A stretch of 59,777 nucleotides of DNA from an uncultured Actinomycetes bacterium (GCA_937148845.1 CAKZRW010000007.1:1-59777); one strand, 5' to 3'; positions 1 through 11,315 are shown, counted from the first letter of the stretch. Notes: a model not told the origin generated them from the letters alone. Numbers and translations: made by a program.

Positions 1-2287
1 CGGTCATCTCGAGGTACGATCCCCCTACCTGTCCCAGCGAGAAGCAAGGCACTCCTGCTTCCTCGCATTCTTCTTCGAATCTTTCTGCATCTTCGGGTGC
101 TACTGACGCCAAGACCAGGGTCGGCGCTTCTCCGAACAGGGCCACATCAGGTCGTTTGGCCAGAGGTCCGGCCGGCGATGCCCCCCTCTCGGCCGCTCCG
201 GCAGCGGACGGACATCCCGGACTGCCTCCCACCCACGGCACCTCGTCCAGTGCTAGAACCGCTCCCCGATCGCCGGCAAGGCAGCACTCGGCCGCCGCCA
301 CCGCCAGCCCCCCGTCTGAAACATCATGAGCGGAGCGCAACAATCTCTGGGCGATGGCCTCCTGGAGCAGGCCTTGCAGGGCCACCTCGGCCTCCAAGTC
401 GACGTCTGGGATGCGACCGAGCGGCCGCCCCTGCGGCCCCCCGAACCAACGCTTCTGGTACTCCGAGCCGTCTAGGGCGGGCAAAGAGTCCCCCAATAGA
501 TAGATCCGGTCCCCCTCGGCTTTGAAGCCCGGGGTGCAGTGCGCCGTTACATCCGCCAGAAGGCCCAGCATGCCTACCACCGGGGTCGGATAGATGGGCT
601 GGTCGAAGCTCTCGTTGTAGAAGGAGACGTTGCCCGAGATGACAGGAGTGCCGAGAGCTTCGCAGGCTTCAGCCATGCCCTCGATCACCCTGGCGAACTG
701 GTAGGCGATGGCGCCGTTTTCTGGATTTCCGAAATTCAGGCAGTTGGTGAGAGCGATGGGCTTGGCCCCCACGCAGGAGACGTTGCGGGCAGCTTCGGCC
801 ACTGCGGCTTTGCCCCCGCGGTAAGGATCGAGATAGGTCCGACGACCGTTACCGTCAGTACAAAGGGCGATACCGACACCGGTCTTCTTGATGCGGAGCA
901 GGGCGGCGTCTCCCCCAGGAACGAGTACGGTGTTCAGCTGGACCTGATGATCATATTGCTGCCACACCCAGCGGCGACTGGCGATGTTGGGAGAACCGAG
1001 CAGGTCGAGGAGGATGCTGTCAAGGCTGGCAGTAGGCGCCGGATACTCGTCGAGGTTGAGAGAAACGTCCACCTGGTGGGCGGGGCGCTCCTGCGGCACC
1101 ACATAAGTCGGCGGTTCGGCCAAGGCGGCGGCGGCCATGTCGCCCACCATCTCGCCGGCGAAGAACACGCGGAGGCGGCCGGTATCCGTCACCTCCCCTA
1201 CCACCGTGGCATCCAGGTCCCAGCGCTCGCACACCGCTTGCACTGCCCCCCACTTGACGGGCTCTACGATGGCCAGCATGCGCTCCTGGCTCTCACTGAT
1301 CATGATCTCCCATGGTTCCATGCCTGGTTCGCGCAAAGGCACCCTATCCGCCCAGAGGTCGATACCCACCCCACCCTTGGCTGCCATCTCGCTCGAGGAA
1401 GAGGTGATACCGGCTGCCCCCAGGTCTTGTAGGGCCACCAATAGACCATTGCGAAGGAGCTCAAGGCACGCCTCCAACAGCTTCTTCTCGGTGAAAGGGT
1501 CACCGACCTGCACCGAAGGGCGTTTCTCTTCCAGAGTCTCGTCGAACACTTGGCTCGCCAGCACACTGGCCCCCCCGATGCCGTCGCGTCCGGTCTTGGC
1601 CCCGATGAGGACGACGAGGTTGCCCACTCCCGCCGCTTTGCTGCGGATGATCTGGTCATGGGACACCAGACCCACGGTCATGGCGTTGACCAGGCAATTG
1701 CCGGCGTAGGCATCCTCGCAATAAACCTCTCCAGCCACAGTGGGGATGCCTATGCAGTTGCCGTACCCGGCGATGCCGGCCACCACGTGCTCGAACAGGT
1801 AGCGCTGGCGACTGAGGTAGGCCTCGCTGAATGCGGGAGAAGGGGAAGTGTTGTTGGGGGGGGAGCCGCTGCCGGCGTCGGTCGACGCCGGCAGCGGCTC
1901 GATCTCACCGAAACGCAGGGAGTCCAGGCTACAGATGGGTCGAGCTCCCATCGCGAATATATCCCTGATGATACCGCCCACTCCGGTAGCCGCGCCCTGG
2001 TAGGGCTCGACCGCAGAGGGGTGGTTGTGGCTCTCGATCTTCATGGCTACGGCAAGGCCGCCCCCGATGTCCACGATCCCAGCATTCTCCCCCGGGCCTT
2101 GCAAGACCCTCTCGCCTTGGGTGGGAAAACGCTTCAGGTAGGGCTTGGAGTGCTTGTAACCACAGTGCTCGCTCCACATGAGCGAGAACATGGCCAGTTC
2201 TACGTGAGTGGGTTCTCGTCCCTGCAGCTCGCAGATACGATCGTACTCAGACCGGGTGAGGCCTAGTTGCTCGTACAGCTCTGCCAT
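1..2287 (-). CDS. purL: Phosphoribosylformylglycinamidine synthase subunit PurL (3' end cut by window)
   Basis: This is the large catalytic subunit of the three-part PurSQL enzyme, which converts FGAR plus glutamine-derived ammonia and ATP to FGAM in purine synthesis. The frame is open from an ATG at 2287 through the left edge, about 762 codons without a stop. Recognisable PurL segments, in order, are MWSEHCGYKHSK, KIESHNHPSAVEP, GIAGYGNCIGIPTVAGE, GGASVLAS, QDLGAAGI and SDGGLAVA. The small-type length and the adjacent purS and purQ agree with the SQL architecture. It lies just downstream of purQ and a small zinc-ribbon ORF. One oddity is a Ser/Pro/Gly-rich insert of roughly 25 residues after the SLRFGEIEP segment; its DNA is a perfect palindrome at 1863-1900. 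The C-terminus is not visible. Confidence 0.96.
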   Translation of the reverse strand, partial: MAELYEQLGLTRSEYDRICELQGREPTHVELAMFSLMWSEHCGYKHSKPYLKRFPTQGERVLQGPGENAGIVDIGGGLAVAMKIESHNHPSAVEPYQGAATGVGGIIRDIFAMGARPICSLDSLRFGEIEPLPASTDAGSGSPPNNTSPSPAFSEAYLSRQRYLFEHVVAGIAGYGNCIGIPTVAGEVYCEDAYAGNCLVNAMTVGLVSHDQIIRSKAAGVGNLVVLIGAKTGRDGIGGASVLASQVFDETLEEKRPSVQVGDPFTEKKLLEACLELLRNGLLVALQDLGAAGITSSSSEMAAKGGVGIDLWADRVPLREPGMEPWEIMISESQERMLAIVEPVKWGAVQAVCERWDLDATVVGEVTDTGRLRVFFAGEMVGDMAAAALAEPPTYVVPQERPAHQVDVSLNLDEYPAPTASLDSILLDLLGSPNIASRRWVWQQYDHQVQLNTVLVPGGDAALLRIKKTGVGIALCTDGNGRRTYLDPYRGGKAAVAEAARNVSCVGAKPIALTNCLNFGNPENGAIAYQFARVIEGMAEACEALGTPVISGNVSFYNESFDQPIYPTPVVGMLGLLADVTAHCTPGFKAEGDRIYLLGDSLPALDGSEYQKRWFGGPQGRPLGRIPDVDLEAEVALQGLLQEAIAQRLLRSAHDVSDGGLAVAAAECCLAGDRGAVLALDEVPWVGGSPGCPSAAGAAERGASPAGPLAKRPDVALFGEAPTLVLASVAPEDAERFEEECEEAGVPCFSLGQVGGSYLEMT
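1863..1900. repeat. Perfect 17-bp inverted repeat inside purL
   Basis: Two 17-bp arms (1863-1879 and 1884-1900) are exact reverse complements around a 4-base loop, which reads GACC on the coding strand. The element is in frame and encodes part of a low-complexity insert that ordinary PurL proteins lack. It could be a small inserted palindromic element or a chance product of Ala/Gly/Ser-rich codons; the perfect pairing favours insertion. Confidence 0.7.
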
Positions 2288-2291
2288 CGCT

Positions 2292-2579
2292 CTAGACCTG
2301 TCCGGAAGGTCCGGGCCCTGGCTGCGAGGCGTCGCGTATACCCTGGCCCTCTCCATCCGGCGCTGCCTTCGCTCCACCCTCCGCCCCGGGCGCTTCCATG
2401 CCGCCTTCGGCTTCACCCGGTTGCGCATGAGCCGCCTTGCAGTCCGGGCCACAGCCCGGGATCTCCCGCCAGTCGAGTTGACTCAAGCACACTCGACAGA
2501 CACAGGTCTCGGGGAGATAGCCCTTATTGAACGAATCCCGTGCCCCACAGCGCGGGCACACAGTCTGCCCGGCCATCAC
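2292..2579 (-). CDS. Small zinc-ribbon protein between purQ and purL
   Basis: This is a 95-residue ORF of unknown function. Its start (GTG then ATG) abuts the purQ stop as TGA-GTG-ATG, and it ends 4 bp before purL, which suggests translational coupling. The N-terminal half has a CPRCG knuckle at residues 8-12, then CVCRVC and CGPDC. These cysteines could bind one or two zinc ions or an iron-sulphur cluster. The C-terminal half is Gly/Ala/Pro-rich and probably disordered. No catalytic motif is visible. It may be a minor accessory of the FGAM synthase complex, or it may be spurious. The paired CxxC motifs and the tight packing argue that it is real. Confidence 0.5.
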   Translation of the reverse strand: MMAGQTVCPRCGARDSFNKGYLPETCVCRVCLSQLDWREIPGCGPDCKAAHAQPGEAEGGMEAPGAEGGAKAAPDGEGQGIRDASQPGPGPSGQV

Positions 2580-3290
2580 TCACCCCTCCAGGATATGGTC
2601 GACGATCGACTGGAAGATGCTCCTGCCATCGGTCCCGCCTATCAACTCCTCACAGACTCGTTCCGGATGCGGCATCATTCCTAGCACGTTGCCGCTCTCG
2701 TTGAGTATCCCGGCTACATTGTGGACCGAGCCGTTGGGATTGCTCTCCTCACTGACCCGGCCTTGGGCGTCGCAGTAACGGAAAACCACTAGACCTTGCT
2801 CCTCGATCTCCTGCAGACGGTCCGCTCCTGCCGTCCAGTTGCCCTCATTGTGGCTGATGGGGCACTGGATGACCTGTCCCACCTGCAGTCGTCTGGTGAA
2901 CGGTGTGTCGCTCCGCTCCACCCGCAGATACTGCGGACGGCAGATGAAGCGCAGTCCCCGGTTACGCCTCAGGGCCCCATGGAGAAGATGCGCCTCCGTG
3001 AGGACCTGGAAACCGTTGCAGATGCCGAGAACGAGGCCGCCCCCTTCGGCAAAAGCCGTCACCTCCTGCATGATCGGGCTGAAACGCGCCACCGCCCCCG
3101 CCCGGAGGTAGTCCCCATAAGAGAACCCCCCCGGCAGGATGATACAGTCGGCGTCCTTCAAGTCGTGATCCTTGTGCCACAGATAGAAAGGCTCGGCCTG
3201 GGGAAAAGTCTTCAAAGCATGGTGGGCGTCATATTCGCAGTTGGACCCGGGGAAAACAACGATCCCGAAGCGGACCCTGCCCGCCGTCAC
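2580..3290 (-). CDS. purQ: FGAM synthase glutaminase subunit PurQ
   Basis: This class I glutamine amidotransferase supplies ammonia to PurL. The protein has 236 residues, normal for the family. It begins with FGIVVFPGSNCEYDA, carries the nucleophile Cys in LGICNGFQVL, and has the His-Glu part of the triad in MMPHPERV near the C-terminus. The PurQ-specific FSYGDYLRAGAVARFSPIM segment is present. The start is GTG at 3290, 1 bp after the purS stop, behind a GGAGGGG ribosome site. Its stop touches the start of the zinc-ribbon ORF, so purS-purQ-ORF-purL is one tight transcription unit. Confidence 0.97.
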   Translation of the reverse strand: MTAGRVRFGIVVFPGSNCEYDAHHALKTFPQAEPFYLWHKDHDLKDADCIILPGGFSYGDYLRAGAVARFSPIMQEVTAFAEGGGLVLGICNGFQVLTEAHLLHGALRRNRGLRFICRPQYLRVERSDTPFTRRLQVGQVIQCPISHNEGNWTAGADRLQEIEEQGLVVFRYCDAQGRVSEESNPNGSVHNVAGILNESGNVLGMMPHPERVCEELIGGTDGRSIFQSIVDHILEG

Positions 3291-3291
3291 C

Positions 3292-3552
3292 TCAGGCCCC
3301 CTCCCCCGCCGGAGTCACTTCGAACCAATAGTCCTCGATGATGGGATTGGCCAACAGCTTCCGACACATATCGTCCACTGCCTCCCTGACCTGGGCCACG
3401 TCGTCGCCGGGGACCTCCAGGGTGAGGTAGCGGCCCACCCGGACCTGGGTCACACCATGGTGGCCTAGCGCCGGGAGCGCCCGTTCGATGACCGCACCCT
3501 GCGGGTCGGCTACACCACGTTTGGGGGTCACATAGACCGAGACCTTGAACAT
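3292..3552 (-). CDS. purS: FGAM synthase subunit PurS
   Basis: This 86-residue protein bridges PurL and PurQ in the FGAM synthase complex. It starts MFKVSVYVTPKRGVADPQG and contains VRVGRYLTLEV and MCRKLLANPIIEDYWFEV, all typical of PurS. I chose the ATG at 3552 because the family starts there and an AGAGGAAG ribosome site lies 7 to 8 bases upstream; the frame continues upstream for 34 codons without homology. A 194-bp gap to purB shows nothing recognisable. Confidence 0.95.
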   Translation of the reverse strand: MFKVSVYVTPKRGVADPQGAVIERALPALGHHGVTQVRVGRYLTLEVPGDDVAQVREAVDDMCRKLLANPIIEDYWFEVTPAGEGA

Positions 3553-3746
3553 GCCCGCTTCCTCTCTGTGGCAGACGCAAGGTGAAGGGGTTCCTATTTG
3601 CGATTCTAGCAGCAATCTTCTTTGGCTATCTGCCAGAGCGCCGGCTATCCGCAAGCGCGTCGACTGTCCACTCGCCCCAATGCCATGGCCCGAACCGCAG
3701 GCAGGACCATAGGGCCCGCGGCCACCGCACTAGCCGCCCCGGCGCA

Positions 3747-5048
3747 TCACCACTCGATCCCCGCCACCCGTTCGAAGATCGCGTCCCGATGCCGCAGGTG
3801 ATATCCGGGGTCGAAGAGCGCTGCCAGCTGATCCGCTGGCAGTCTGCTCGTGACCTCAGGGTCAGCCGCCAACACTTCCCGGAACGGCACCTTCTCCTCC
3901 CAGGCGCGCATGGCGTTTCTTTGCACCACCTGGTAGGCCTCGTCCCGGAGCATACCGGCTTCGATCAAGCCAAGTAGTACGCGCTGGCTGTAAAGAAGTC
4001 CGTAGCTTCGCTCAAGATTGGCCACCATGTTCGCGGGATAGATCTTCAGGTTTTCCACCAGCCAGCTGGCTTTCTTCAGCATGTAATGAAGAAGGATGGT
4101 GCTGTCGGGAAGAATCACGCGCTCCACGCTGGAATGGCTGATGTCCCGCTCATGCCACAAAGCCACGTCTTCAAAAGCGGCCAGCATATTGGCTCGCACT
4201 AGTCGGGCTTGTCCGCATAGCCGTTCAGAGATGATGGGGTTCCGCTTGTGCGGCATGGCCGAGGAACCTTTCTGACCGGCAGCGAAATACTCCTCGGCCT
4301 CCAATACTTCCGTCCGCTGGTAGTGCCTTATCTGCAGGGCGATTTTCTCGATGGCGGTGGCAAGCAGAGCCAGGCTGGCCAGAAACTCCGCGTGCCGGTC
4401 GCGCTGCACCACCTGGTTGGACACAGGCTCGACTCCCAGTCCCAAGATGGAGAGAGCGATTTGCTCTACTTGGGGGTCCAGATTGGCATAGGTGCCCACT
4501 GCGCCCGATATCTTGCCCACTGCCACCTGTTGCACCGCCCGCCGGAGACGCTCCAGCCCTCTTCTTACTTCGAAAGCCCATAGACCCAATACCATGCCGA
4601 AGGTGATGGGCTCGGCATGCACTCCGTGAGTGCGGCCCATCATCACCGTGTCCCGGTGTTCGAGCGCCCTGCGCTGCAGGATACGACCGAGCCTGACAGT
4701 CTCTTCTTCGAGGAGCTGACCAGCCCGGCGTAGCTGCAGGGCAAGCCCGGTATCGAGCACATCGGACGAGGTCAGGCCATAGTGGACGTATTTGGAGCAC
4801 TCTCCGACGTTCTCCGCCACGCAGCTCACAAAAGCGATGACATCATGCTGGGTGACCTCCTCGATCTCTTGGACCCGGGTCACGTCGAACCTGGCCTTAG
4901 CCTTTATCTCAGCAAGGGCTTCTTCGGGAACCCGCCCCAAGCGCGCCCAGGCCTCACAGACGGCCAGCTCCACCTCAAGCCAGGCGGTCATGCGGGCCTC
5001 ATCGGTCCACACCGCGGCCATCTCGGGAGTGTTGTACCGGGGGATCAC
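3747..5048 (-). CDS. purB: Adenylosuccinate lyase
   Basis: PurB releases fumarate in two purine steps, SAICAR to AICAR and adenylosuccinate to AMP. The 433-residue length is typical of the short bacterial form. It has the fumarase/lyase signature [11 protein letters not shown] near residue 265, the THGVHAEP segment near 140, and [11 protein letters not shown] near 90. The start is GTG at 5048, which overlaps the purD-purE stop by 4 bp (GTGA), so translation is probably coupled. Confidence 0.97.
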   Translation of the reverse strand: MIPRYNTPEMAAVWTDEARMTAWLEVELAVCEAWARLGRVPEEALAEIKAKARFDVTRVQEIEEVTQHDVIAFVSCVAENVGECSKYVHYGLTSSDVLDTGLALQLRRAGQLLEEETVRLGRILQRRALEHRDTVMMGRTHGVHAEPITFGMVLGLWAFEVRRGLERLRRAVQQVAVGKISGAVGTYANLDPQVEQIALSILGLGVEPVSNQVVQRDRHAEFLASLALLATAIEKIALQIRHYQRTEVLEAEEYFAAGQKGSSAMPHKRNPIISERLCGQARLVRANMLAAFEDVALWHERDISHSSVERVILPDSTILLHYMLKKASWLVENLKIYPANMVANLERSYGLLYSQRVLLGLIEAGMLRDEAYQVVQRNAMRAWEEKVPFREVLAADPEVTSRLPADQLAALFDPGYHLRHRDAIFERVAGIEW

Positions 5049-6823
5049 GCTTGACCTTCCTCGCCTGCCCCTCCCTCGCCGGCCAGTCCTGCCACCCGCA
5101 AGATCTTCGCTGCCAAGATGGCAGCATTGCGGGCCCCGTTAATAGCCACGGTCGCTACCGGGACGCCAGGAGGCATCTGGACGATAGAGAGGAGGGAATC
5201 CAAGCCCCCCAAGTCAGAGGTCTTGATGGGCACGCCGATGACAGGAAGGTCGGTCAGGGAAGCCACGACCCCAGGCAACGCCGCCGCCTTACCCGCTCCG
5301 GCGATGATCACCTTGAGTCCGCGAGCCTCAGCACTGAGCGCGTAGGCTCTCACCCCTTCCGGGTCGCGGTGAGCGGAGAGAACGTTCATCTCATAGGCAA
5401 TGCCTCGTTCTTCGAGTTCTTGGGCCGCCGCCTCCATTACTGCGGAGTCTGACGCCGAACCCATCAGTATGCCGACCACGGGTATCCCTGCCACTTGTCC
5501 CTCCTCCTTCTGCTCAGAACGACCCTGCCTCTGCTCCCATTCCTCGGCCCGGAGGCCTATGTCAGAACGATACTGAGCCCCAGCGAAAGCGATGTACCTC
5601 ACAGCCGCATAGGCTCGTGCCCGCGCTTCGGCGAAGGTCTCGCCTCTCCCGGTCACCGTGAGCACCCGGCCCCCATTGGTGACCACCAGCCCGTCGCTCG
5701 CCCGCGTCCCCGCGTGGAACACCTGCACCCCGGGCAGTCCTTTGACCTTATCCAGGCCTTCGATCACCTCGCCCTTGGAACTGGAGGCGGGATAGCCCCG
5801 AGAGGCCATGACCACCCCCACCGCAGGACCACGGCTCCACTCTGCCGTGGCCGGTAGCACCTCCCCAGTGGCGGCCGCCCACAAGAGCGGAAGCAAGTCC
5901 GACTCCAGGCGAGGAAGGATGGCCTGCGTCTCCGGATCGCCGAAGCGACAGTTGAACTCAAGGACCCGCGGCCCCGCGGTAGTCAACATGAGCCCCGCAT
6001 AGAGCACCCCCCGGTAGTCGAGGCCTCGACGACCCAGCTCAGCCACAATCGGTCGGACGATGCTGTCGACCAATTCCGCGTACAACGCCTGGTCCACGGC
6101 CGGTACCGGCGAATAAGACCCCATGCCACCGGTGTTGGGGCCCTGGTCATGATCCCAAGCCCGCTTGTAATCCTGGGCAGGAGCCAACGGCAAGATCTGA
6201 TCACCGCTCACGATGGAGAGGAGCGACAGTTCCTCTCCTTCTAAGAACTCCTCCAGCAAGACCCTGTCGGCCGCCGCTCCGAAACGCCTGGCTACGAAGC
6301 ATTCGGCCAGCGCTGCCTCCGCCTGCTCCCGGTCTTTGGCTACGATCACGCCCTTGCCGGCCGCCAGCCCGTCCGCTTTGACTACCAGGGGAGTTCCCAG
6401 CCGCCTGAGCTCGCTGAGAGCCTCTTCATACGAATCAACGATCGAAGCCCGCCCAGTGGGAACCCCAGCGCTGGCCATGACCTCCTTGGCGAAAGCCTTA
6501 GACCCCTCCAGCCGAGCCCCCTCGCGACCGGGTCCAAAGACTGCGAAGCCGCGACTGCGCAGCTCATCGGCCAGACCCGCCACCAGTGGAGCTTCCGGGC
6601 CGACCACGGTGAGGTCGATCTTCTCCCGCTCGACGTATGCGACCAGACCGGGGATATCTTCAGCGTCGATAGGGACAGTCTCGGCCTCGGCCTGGATTCC
6701 CGCATTTCCGGGAGCGCACACCACGCGGTCGGCCCACGGGCTGCGGACCAAGCTGTGCACAAGAGCGTGCTCTCTACCCCCGCCCCCGACCACCAGGACC
6801 CTAAGCTTACGCTGGAGCTGCAC
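5045..6823 (-). CDS. purD: Fused GAR synthetase PurD and AIR carboxylase-type PurE
   Basis: This single 592-residue protein joins two purine enzymes. Residues 1 to about 425 are PurD (glycinamide ribonucleotide synthetase), opening with [14 protein letters not shown] and containing the ATP-grasp blocks [12 protein letters not shown] and [13 protein letters not shown]. Residues about 444-592 are class I PurE, with [10 protein letters not shown] and the catalytic LSAHRDP. The link is Glu/Gln-rich. The start is a GTG at 6823 behind a strong GAGGAGG site; the frame extends 30 codons upstream into purA without homology. In the PurE domain the usual A-A-H-L-P-G motif reads A-A-A-L-P-G, so a conserved His is absent. 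No purK lies nearby. Confidence 0.93.
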   Translation of the reverse strand: MQLQRKLRVLVVGGGGREHALVHSLVRSPWADRVVCAPGNAGIQAEAETVPIDAEDIPGLVAYVEREKIDLTVVGPEAPLVAGLADELRSRGFAVFGPGREGARLEGSKAFAKEVMASAGVPTGRASIVDSYEEALSELRRLGTPLVVKADGLAAGKGVIVAKDREQAEAALAECFVARRFGAAADRVLLEEFLEGEELSLLSIVSGDQILPLAPAQDYKRAWDHDQGPNTGGMGSYSPVPAVDQALYAELVDSIVRPIVAELGRRGLDYRGVLYAGLMLTTAGPRVLEFNCRFGDPETQAILPRLESDLLPLLWAAATGEVLPATAEWSRGPAVGVVMASRGYPASSSKGEVIEGLDKVKGLPGVQVFHAGTRASDGLVVTNGGRVLTVTGRGETFAEARARAYAAVRYIAFAGAQYRSDIGLRAEEWEQRQGRSEQKEEGQVAGIPVVGILMGSASDSAVMEAAAQELEERGIAYEMNVLSAHRDPEGVRAYALSAEARGLKVIIAGAGKAAALPGVVASLTDLPVIGVPIKTSDLGGLDSLLSIVQMPPGVPVATVAINGARNAAILAAKILRVAGLAGEGGAGEEGQA

Positions 6824-6878
6824 TCGCGCCTCCTCCTCTAGCTCACACCCCGGCGAATGACACCGGCCCTCGGGCCGG

Positions 6879-8285
<1,407 letters not shown>

Positions 8286-9824
8286 CTACCTAAGGCTACT
8301 TGTTATCCGCCTAGCGACCGCTCTTGCCGCCACCAGCCCTGAGGCCGACGCTTGCACCAACCCGCGGGTGACCCCTGCCCCATCACCCACCGCAAAGAGC
8401 CCCGCCACAGGTGTTTCCAGGTCAGCCGTCAGAGTCAGTCGCGAGGAGTAGAACTTCACCTCTACCCCGTAAAGCAGGGTGTCCCTGCCCCCCACACCGG
8501 GAAGCAGACTGTCAAGTGCATCTAGCATGTCGATCAGGTCGCGCAGGTGACGGTAGGGCAGAGCGAAGCTGAGGTCGCCGGGTGTTGCCGACTGCAGAGT
8601 AGGCTCGACGACACTCCGGCGCAGTCGCTCGGGGGTGGTGCGATGCCCGGCCCGGAGGTCACCCAGGCGTTGGACCAGGATGTCCCTGCCCAGCATGTTG
8701 GCCAGACGCGCGACCGACTTCCCGTAGGCGATGGGCTCTTTGAACGGTTCCGTGAAGCGGGTGGACACAAGTAGAGCAAAATTGGTGTTGGCGGTCTTGC
8801 GGGTGGGCTCTGCGTAACTGTGGCCGTTCACCGTCACCGCATCGCCCCAACACTCAGTACTGACCACCCCCCGAGGGTTCATACAGAAGGTACGCACCTG
8901 ATCCTCGAAGTGGCGCGAGGTGTAAAGAAGCTTAGGCTCGTACAGCTCGTCAGTGATGGGATCGGTGACCACGGCAGGGACTTCCACCCTCACTCCGATA
9001 TCCACGGCGTTGCTGACCACCTCGACACCCAGGACCTCGGCCTGCTCGGTGAGCCAGGCCGCACCCTCGCGCCCGGGAGCGAGGATCACCGCCGAGCTCT
9101 CATAGGTCTCGCCCGCAGCAGTGACCACCCCGGCTATCCGCCCCAGCCGGCCCGGAGCCGCGACCAGCCGGGCAGGGCGTTCTTGGGCCGAATAGGGTTT
9201 GGCCATGAGCAGCCCAGGGCCACGCTCACCCTCCGAGGGCACCACCGGCTTCTTACGGGGTCGTTGTTCGACCAATAGCTGCGTCACCGCGGTGCCGGTG
9301 AGGATGTCCACCCGCGACTCCAGCTCCGCCCGCATAGCGGTCAGGACCTCCGCCGCCCGCTCGGTACCCAGATGACGCACGGGAGAGTAGATGAGACGCA
9401 GTCCCTGGCGAGCGGCGAGATCCGACCAACGGTCGAACCTGTCGCCGTCCTCTCCGTATACCCGGTCAGGAGCTCCGAACCGCCGGTAGAGTTCATCCAC
9501 TTCGCTGATAAGGCCGGCAAGTGCTGAGGGGCCCACGTAATCCCCCAGCCAACCCCCCACTTCGGCACTCAGGGTGAGCTTGCCATCGGAAAAAGCTCCC
9601 GCGCCGCCCCAGCCTGTAGTGATGTGGCAGACCGGGCAGTGAACACAGCTACCCGTGGTCCGGGCGGGGCACTTGCGGTCCGGCAGGTCGGATCCTTTCT
9701 CCAACAGCAGGATCTTGAGCCCGGAGAAGCGAGCCAGCTCTAGAGCTGCAAAGATGCCGGCCGGCCCTCCACCTACGATGATCACGTCATACTTCCGGGG
9801 CAGGCCGGCCGCGCCTGGCGTCAT
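8286..9824 (-). CDS. FAD-dependent dehydrogenase (COG2509 type)
   Basis: This is a 512-residue flavoprotein of the family of uncharacterised FAD-dependent dehydrogenases. The N-terminus holds a dinucleotide-binding fold, VIIVGGGPAGIFAALELA, followed by a cysteine-rich segment KCPARTTGSCVHCPVC and GWGGAGAFSDGKLTLS, which are hallmarks of COG2509. A C-terminal GLFAVGDGAGVTRG closes the FAD site. The physiological substrate is not established for the family. The start is ATG at 9824 with AAGGAGG upstream. It sits between dnaB and purA on the same strand, and no operon partner indicates a role. Confidence 0.85.
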   Translation of the reverse strand: MTPGAAGLPRKYDVIIVGGGPAGIFAALELARFSGLKILLLEKGSDLPDRKCPARTTGSCVHCPVCHITTGWGGAGAFSDGKLTLSAEVGGWLGDYVGPSALAGLISEVDELYRRFGAPDRVYGEDGDRFDRWSDLAARQGLRLIYSPVRHLGTERAAEVLTAMRAELESRVDILTGTAVTQLLVEQRPRKKPVVPSEGERGPGLLMAKPYSAQERPARLVAAPGRLGRIAGVVTAAGETYESSAVILAPGREGAAWLTEQAEVLGVEVVSNAVDIGVRVEVPAVVTDPITDELYEPKLLYTSRHFEDQVRTFCMNPRGVVSTECWGDAVTVNGHSYAEPTRKTANTNFALLVSTRFTEPFKEPIAYGKSVARLANMLGRDILVQRLGDLRAGHRTTPERLRRSVVEPTLQSATPGDLSFALPYRHLRDLIDMLDALDSLLPGVGGRDTLLYGVEVKFYSSRLTLTADLETPVAGLFAVGDGAGVTRGLVQASASGLVAARAVARRITSSLR

Positions 9825-9872
9825 CTTCCCTCCTTGCAGGTCTCGCTCCCTGTCGATCCGGAGCCGGCCGGC

Positions 9873-11273
9873 TCAGGCCGTCAAGCGCTTGGGAGCCAGG
9901 TCGGCGAAACGGGTGTAGTTCTGGGCAAAGGCCAACTTGCACTCCCCGATGGGCCCGTTACGCTGCTTGCCCACGATGATCTCAGCAATGCCCTTGTCGG
10001 GACTGTCGCGATTGTAGACCTCGTCCCGGTAGATGAAGAGCACCACGTCTGCGTCTTGCTCAATGGCGCCCGATTCACGCAGGTCGGAGAGCATGGGTCT
10101 GTTGCCCGCTCTTTGTTCCACCTGTCGGGAAAGCTGCGACAGAGCCATCACGGGCACCTCCAACTCTCGAGCCAAGATCTTGAGCCCTCGAGAGATGCGG
10201 GCGATCTCCTGGGCCCGGTTCTCGGCGCTGGTGTCACCCATCATGAGCTGGAGATAGTCCACGATGATGAGTCCCAGGTTTCTCTCCTTGGCTTTCAGAC
10301 GCCGCGACTTGGCCCTGATCTCCATGAGGTTAAGGGAGGCGCTATCGTCGATGAAGATAGGCGCGGTGTGCAGCGGGCTACAGGCAGCAGCCAAACGGCT
10401 CCACTCCGCGGGCTGCAGCAGTCCGCGCCTCACCCGCCAGCTGTCCACCTTGGCCTCAGAGCACATCAAGCGGTTGACCACTTCCATCTTCGACATTTCC
10501 AGGCTGAAGATGGCCACCCCCTTCTGCTGGTCGACGGCCACGTTCCTAGCGACGTTCAGGGCGAATGCCGTCTTGCCCATGGACGGTCTGGCCGCCAAGA
10601 TGATCAGGTTGGAGGGCTGGAAGCCTCCGATGAGCGTGTCCAGGTCACGGAACCCGGTCTGGCAGCCCCGGCTGCGATGCCCTTCCGTCATAACCCGCTC
10701 CAGCTCCGAGAAACTCTCGCTGATGAGCTCGCTGATGGGGGAGAACTCACCTATCAGCCGGGCTTGGGAGATCTCGAACACCATCTGCTCAGCCTTGTCG
10801 AGCAGCTCGCGGGGAGGATGCTCACGCCGGTACCCCATCTCGGTGATCTCGCCCCCCACCCTTATCAGGGAGCGAAGATAGTAGTTCTCACGCACTATCT
10901 CAGCGTAGTAGCGGGCGTTGGTAGCCGCCGGCACCGCAGAGACCAGACTGTGGATGTAAGGACGACCACCCACTGCCTCCAGGCTGGCGCGGTTGGCCAG
11001 TTCCTCACTGACAGTGATGGGGTCGACCGGCTCCCCCCGGGAGAAGAGTTCCTCGATGACCTCAAAGATGAGCTGATGCGCCGGCCGGAAGAAATAATGC
11101 GGCCTAATGATCTCACTAACGCTGGGGATGACGTTCGGGGTGAGCATGCTCGCGCCCAGCACCGAGATCTCAGCGTCTAGGTTCTGCGGCAAGGAATACT
11201 CGTCGTCAGCCTGAGGCATCACGCCTTGCCCGCCGCCTCTTCTGCCGTTGCTGGTTCTCCTCTCCACTGCCAC
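9873..11273 (-). CDS. dnaB: Replicative DNA helicase DnaB
   Basis: The replicative helicase unwinds DNA ahead of the replisome as a hexamer. The 466-residue protein has the N-terminal DnaB domain (LPQNLDAEISVLGASML), a linker helix and the RecA-like C-terminal domain with Walker A ARPSMGKTAFALN, the Walker B-like LIIVDYLQLM, and SQLSRQVEQR. No intein interrupts it. A GTG at 11273 or a second in-frame GTG at 11267 could be the start; the second has better spacing from GGAGGGG. It follows rplI, the usual order in Firmicutes and Actinobacteria. Confidence 0.96.
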   Translation of the reverse strand: MAVERRTSNGRRGGGQGVMPQADDEYSLPQNLDAEISVLGASMLTPNVIPSVSEIIRPHYFFRPAHQLIFEVIEELFSRGEPVDPITVSEELANRASLEAVGGRPYIHSLVSAVPAATNARYYAEIVRENYYLRSLIRVGGEITEMGYRREHPPRELLDKAEQMVFEISQARLIGEFSPISELISESFSELERVMTEGHRSRGCQTGFRDLDTLIGGFQPSNLIILAARPSMGKTAFALNVARNVAVDQQKGVAIFSLEMSKMEVVNRLMCSEAKVDSWRVRRGLLQPAEWSRLAAACSPLHTAPIFIDDSASLNLMEIRAKSRRLKAKERNLGLIIVDYLQLMMGDTSAENRAQEIARISRGLKILARELEVPVMALSQLSRQVEQRAGNRPMLSDLRESGAIEQDADVVLFIYRDEVYNRDSPDKGIAEIIVGKQRNGPIGECKLAFAQNYTRFADLAPKRLTA

Positions 11274-11315
11274 CCCTCCGCGGAGAACGAGAATAGTCTA
11301 ACTCTCAGGCTCTTC

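Noticed and set aside
539-2266. Plus-strand open frames antisense to purL
   Set aside because: The minus strand is a complete PurL reading frame with all family motifs; the plus frames are codon-bias shadows.
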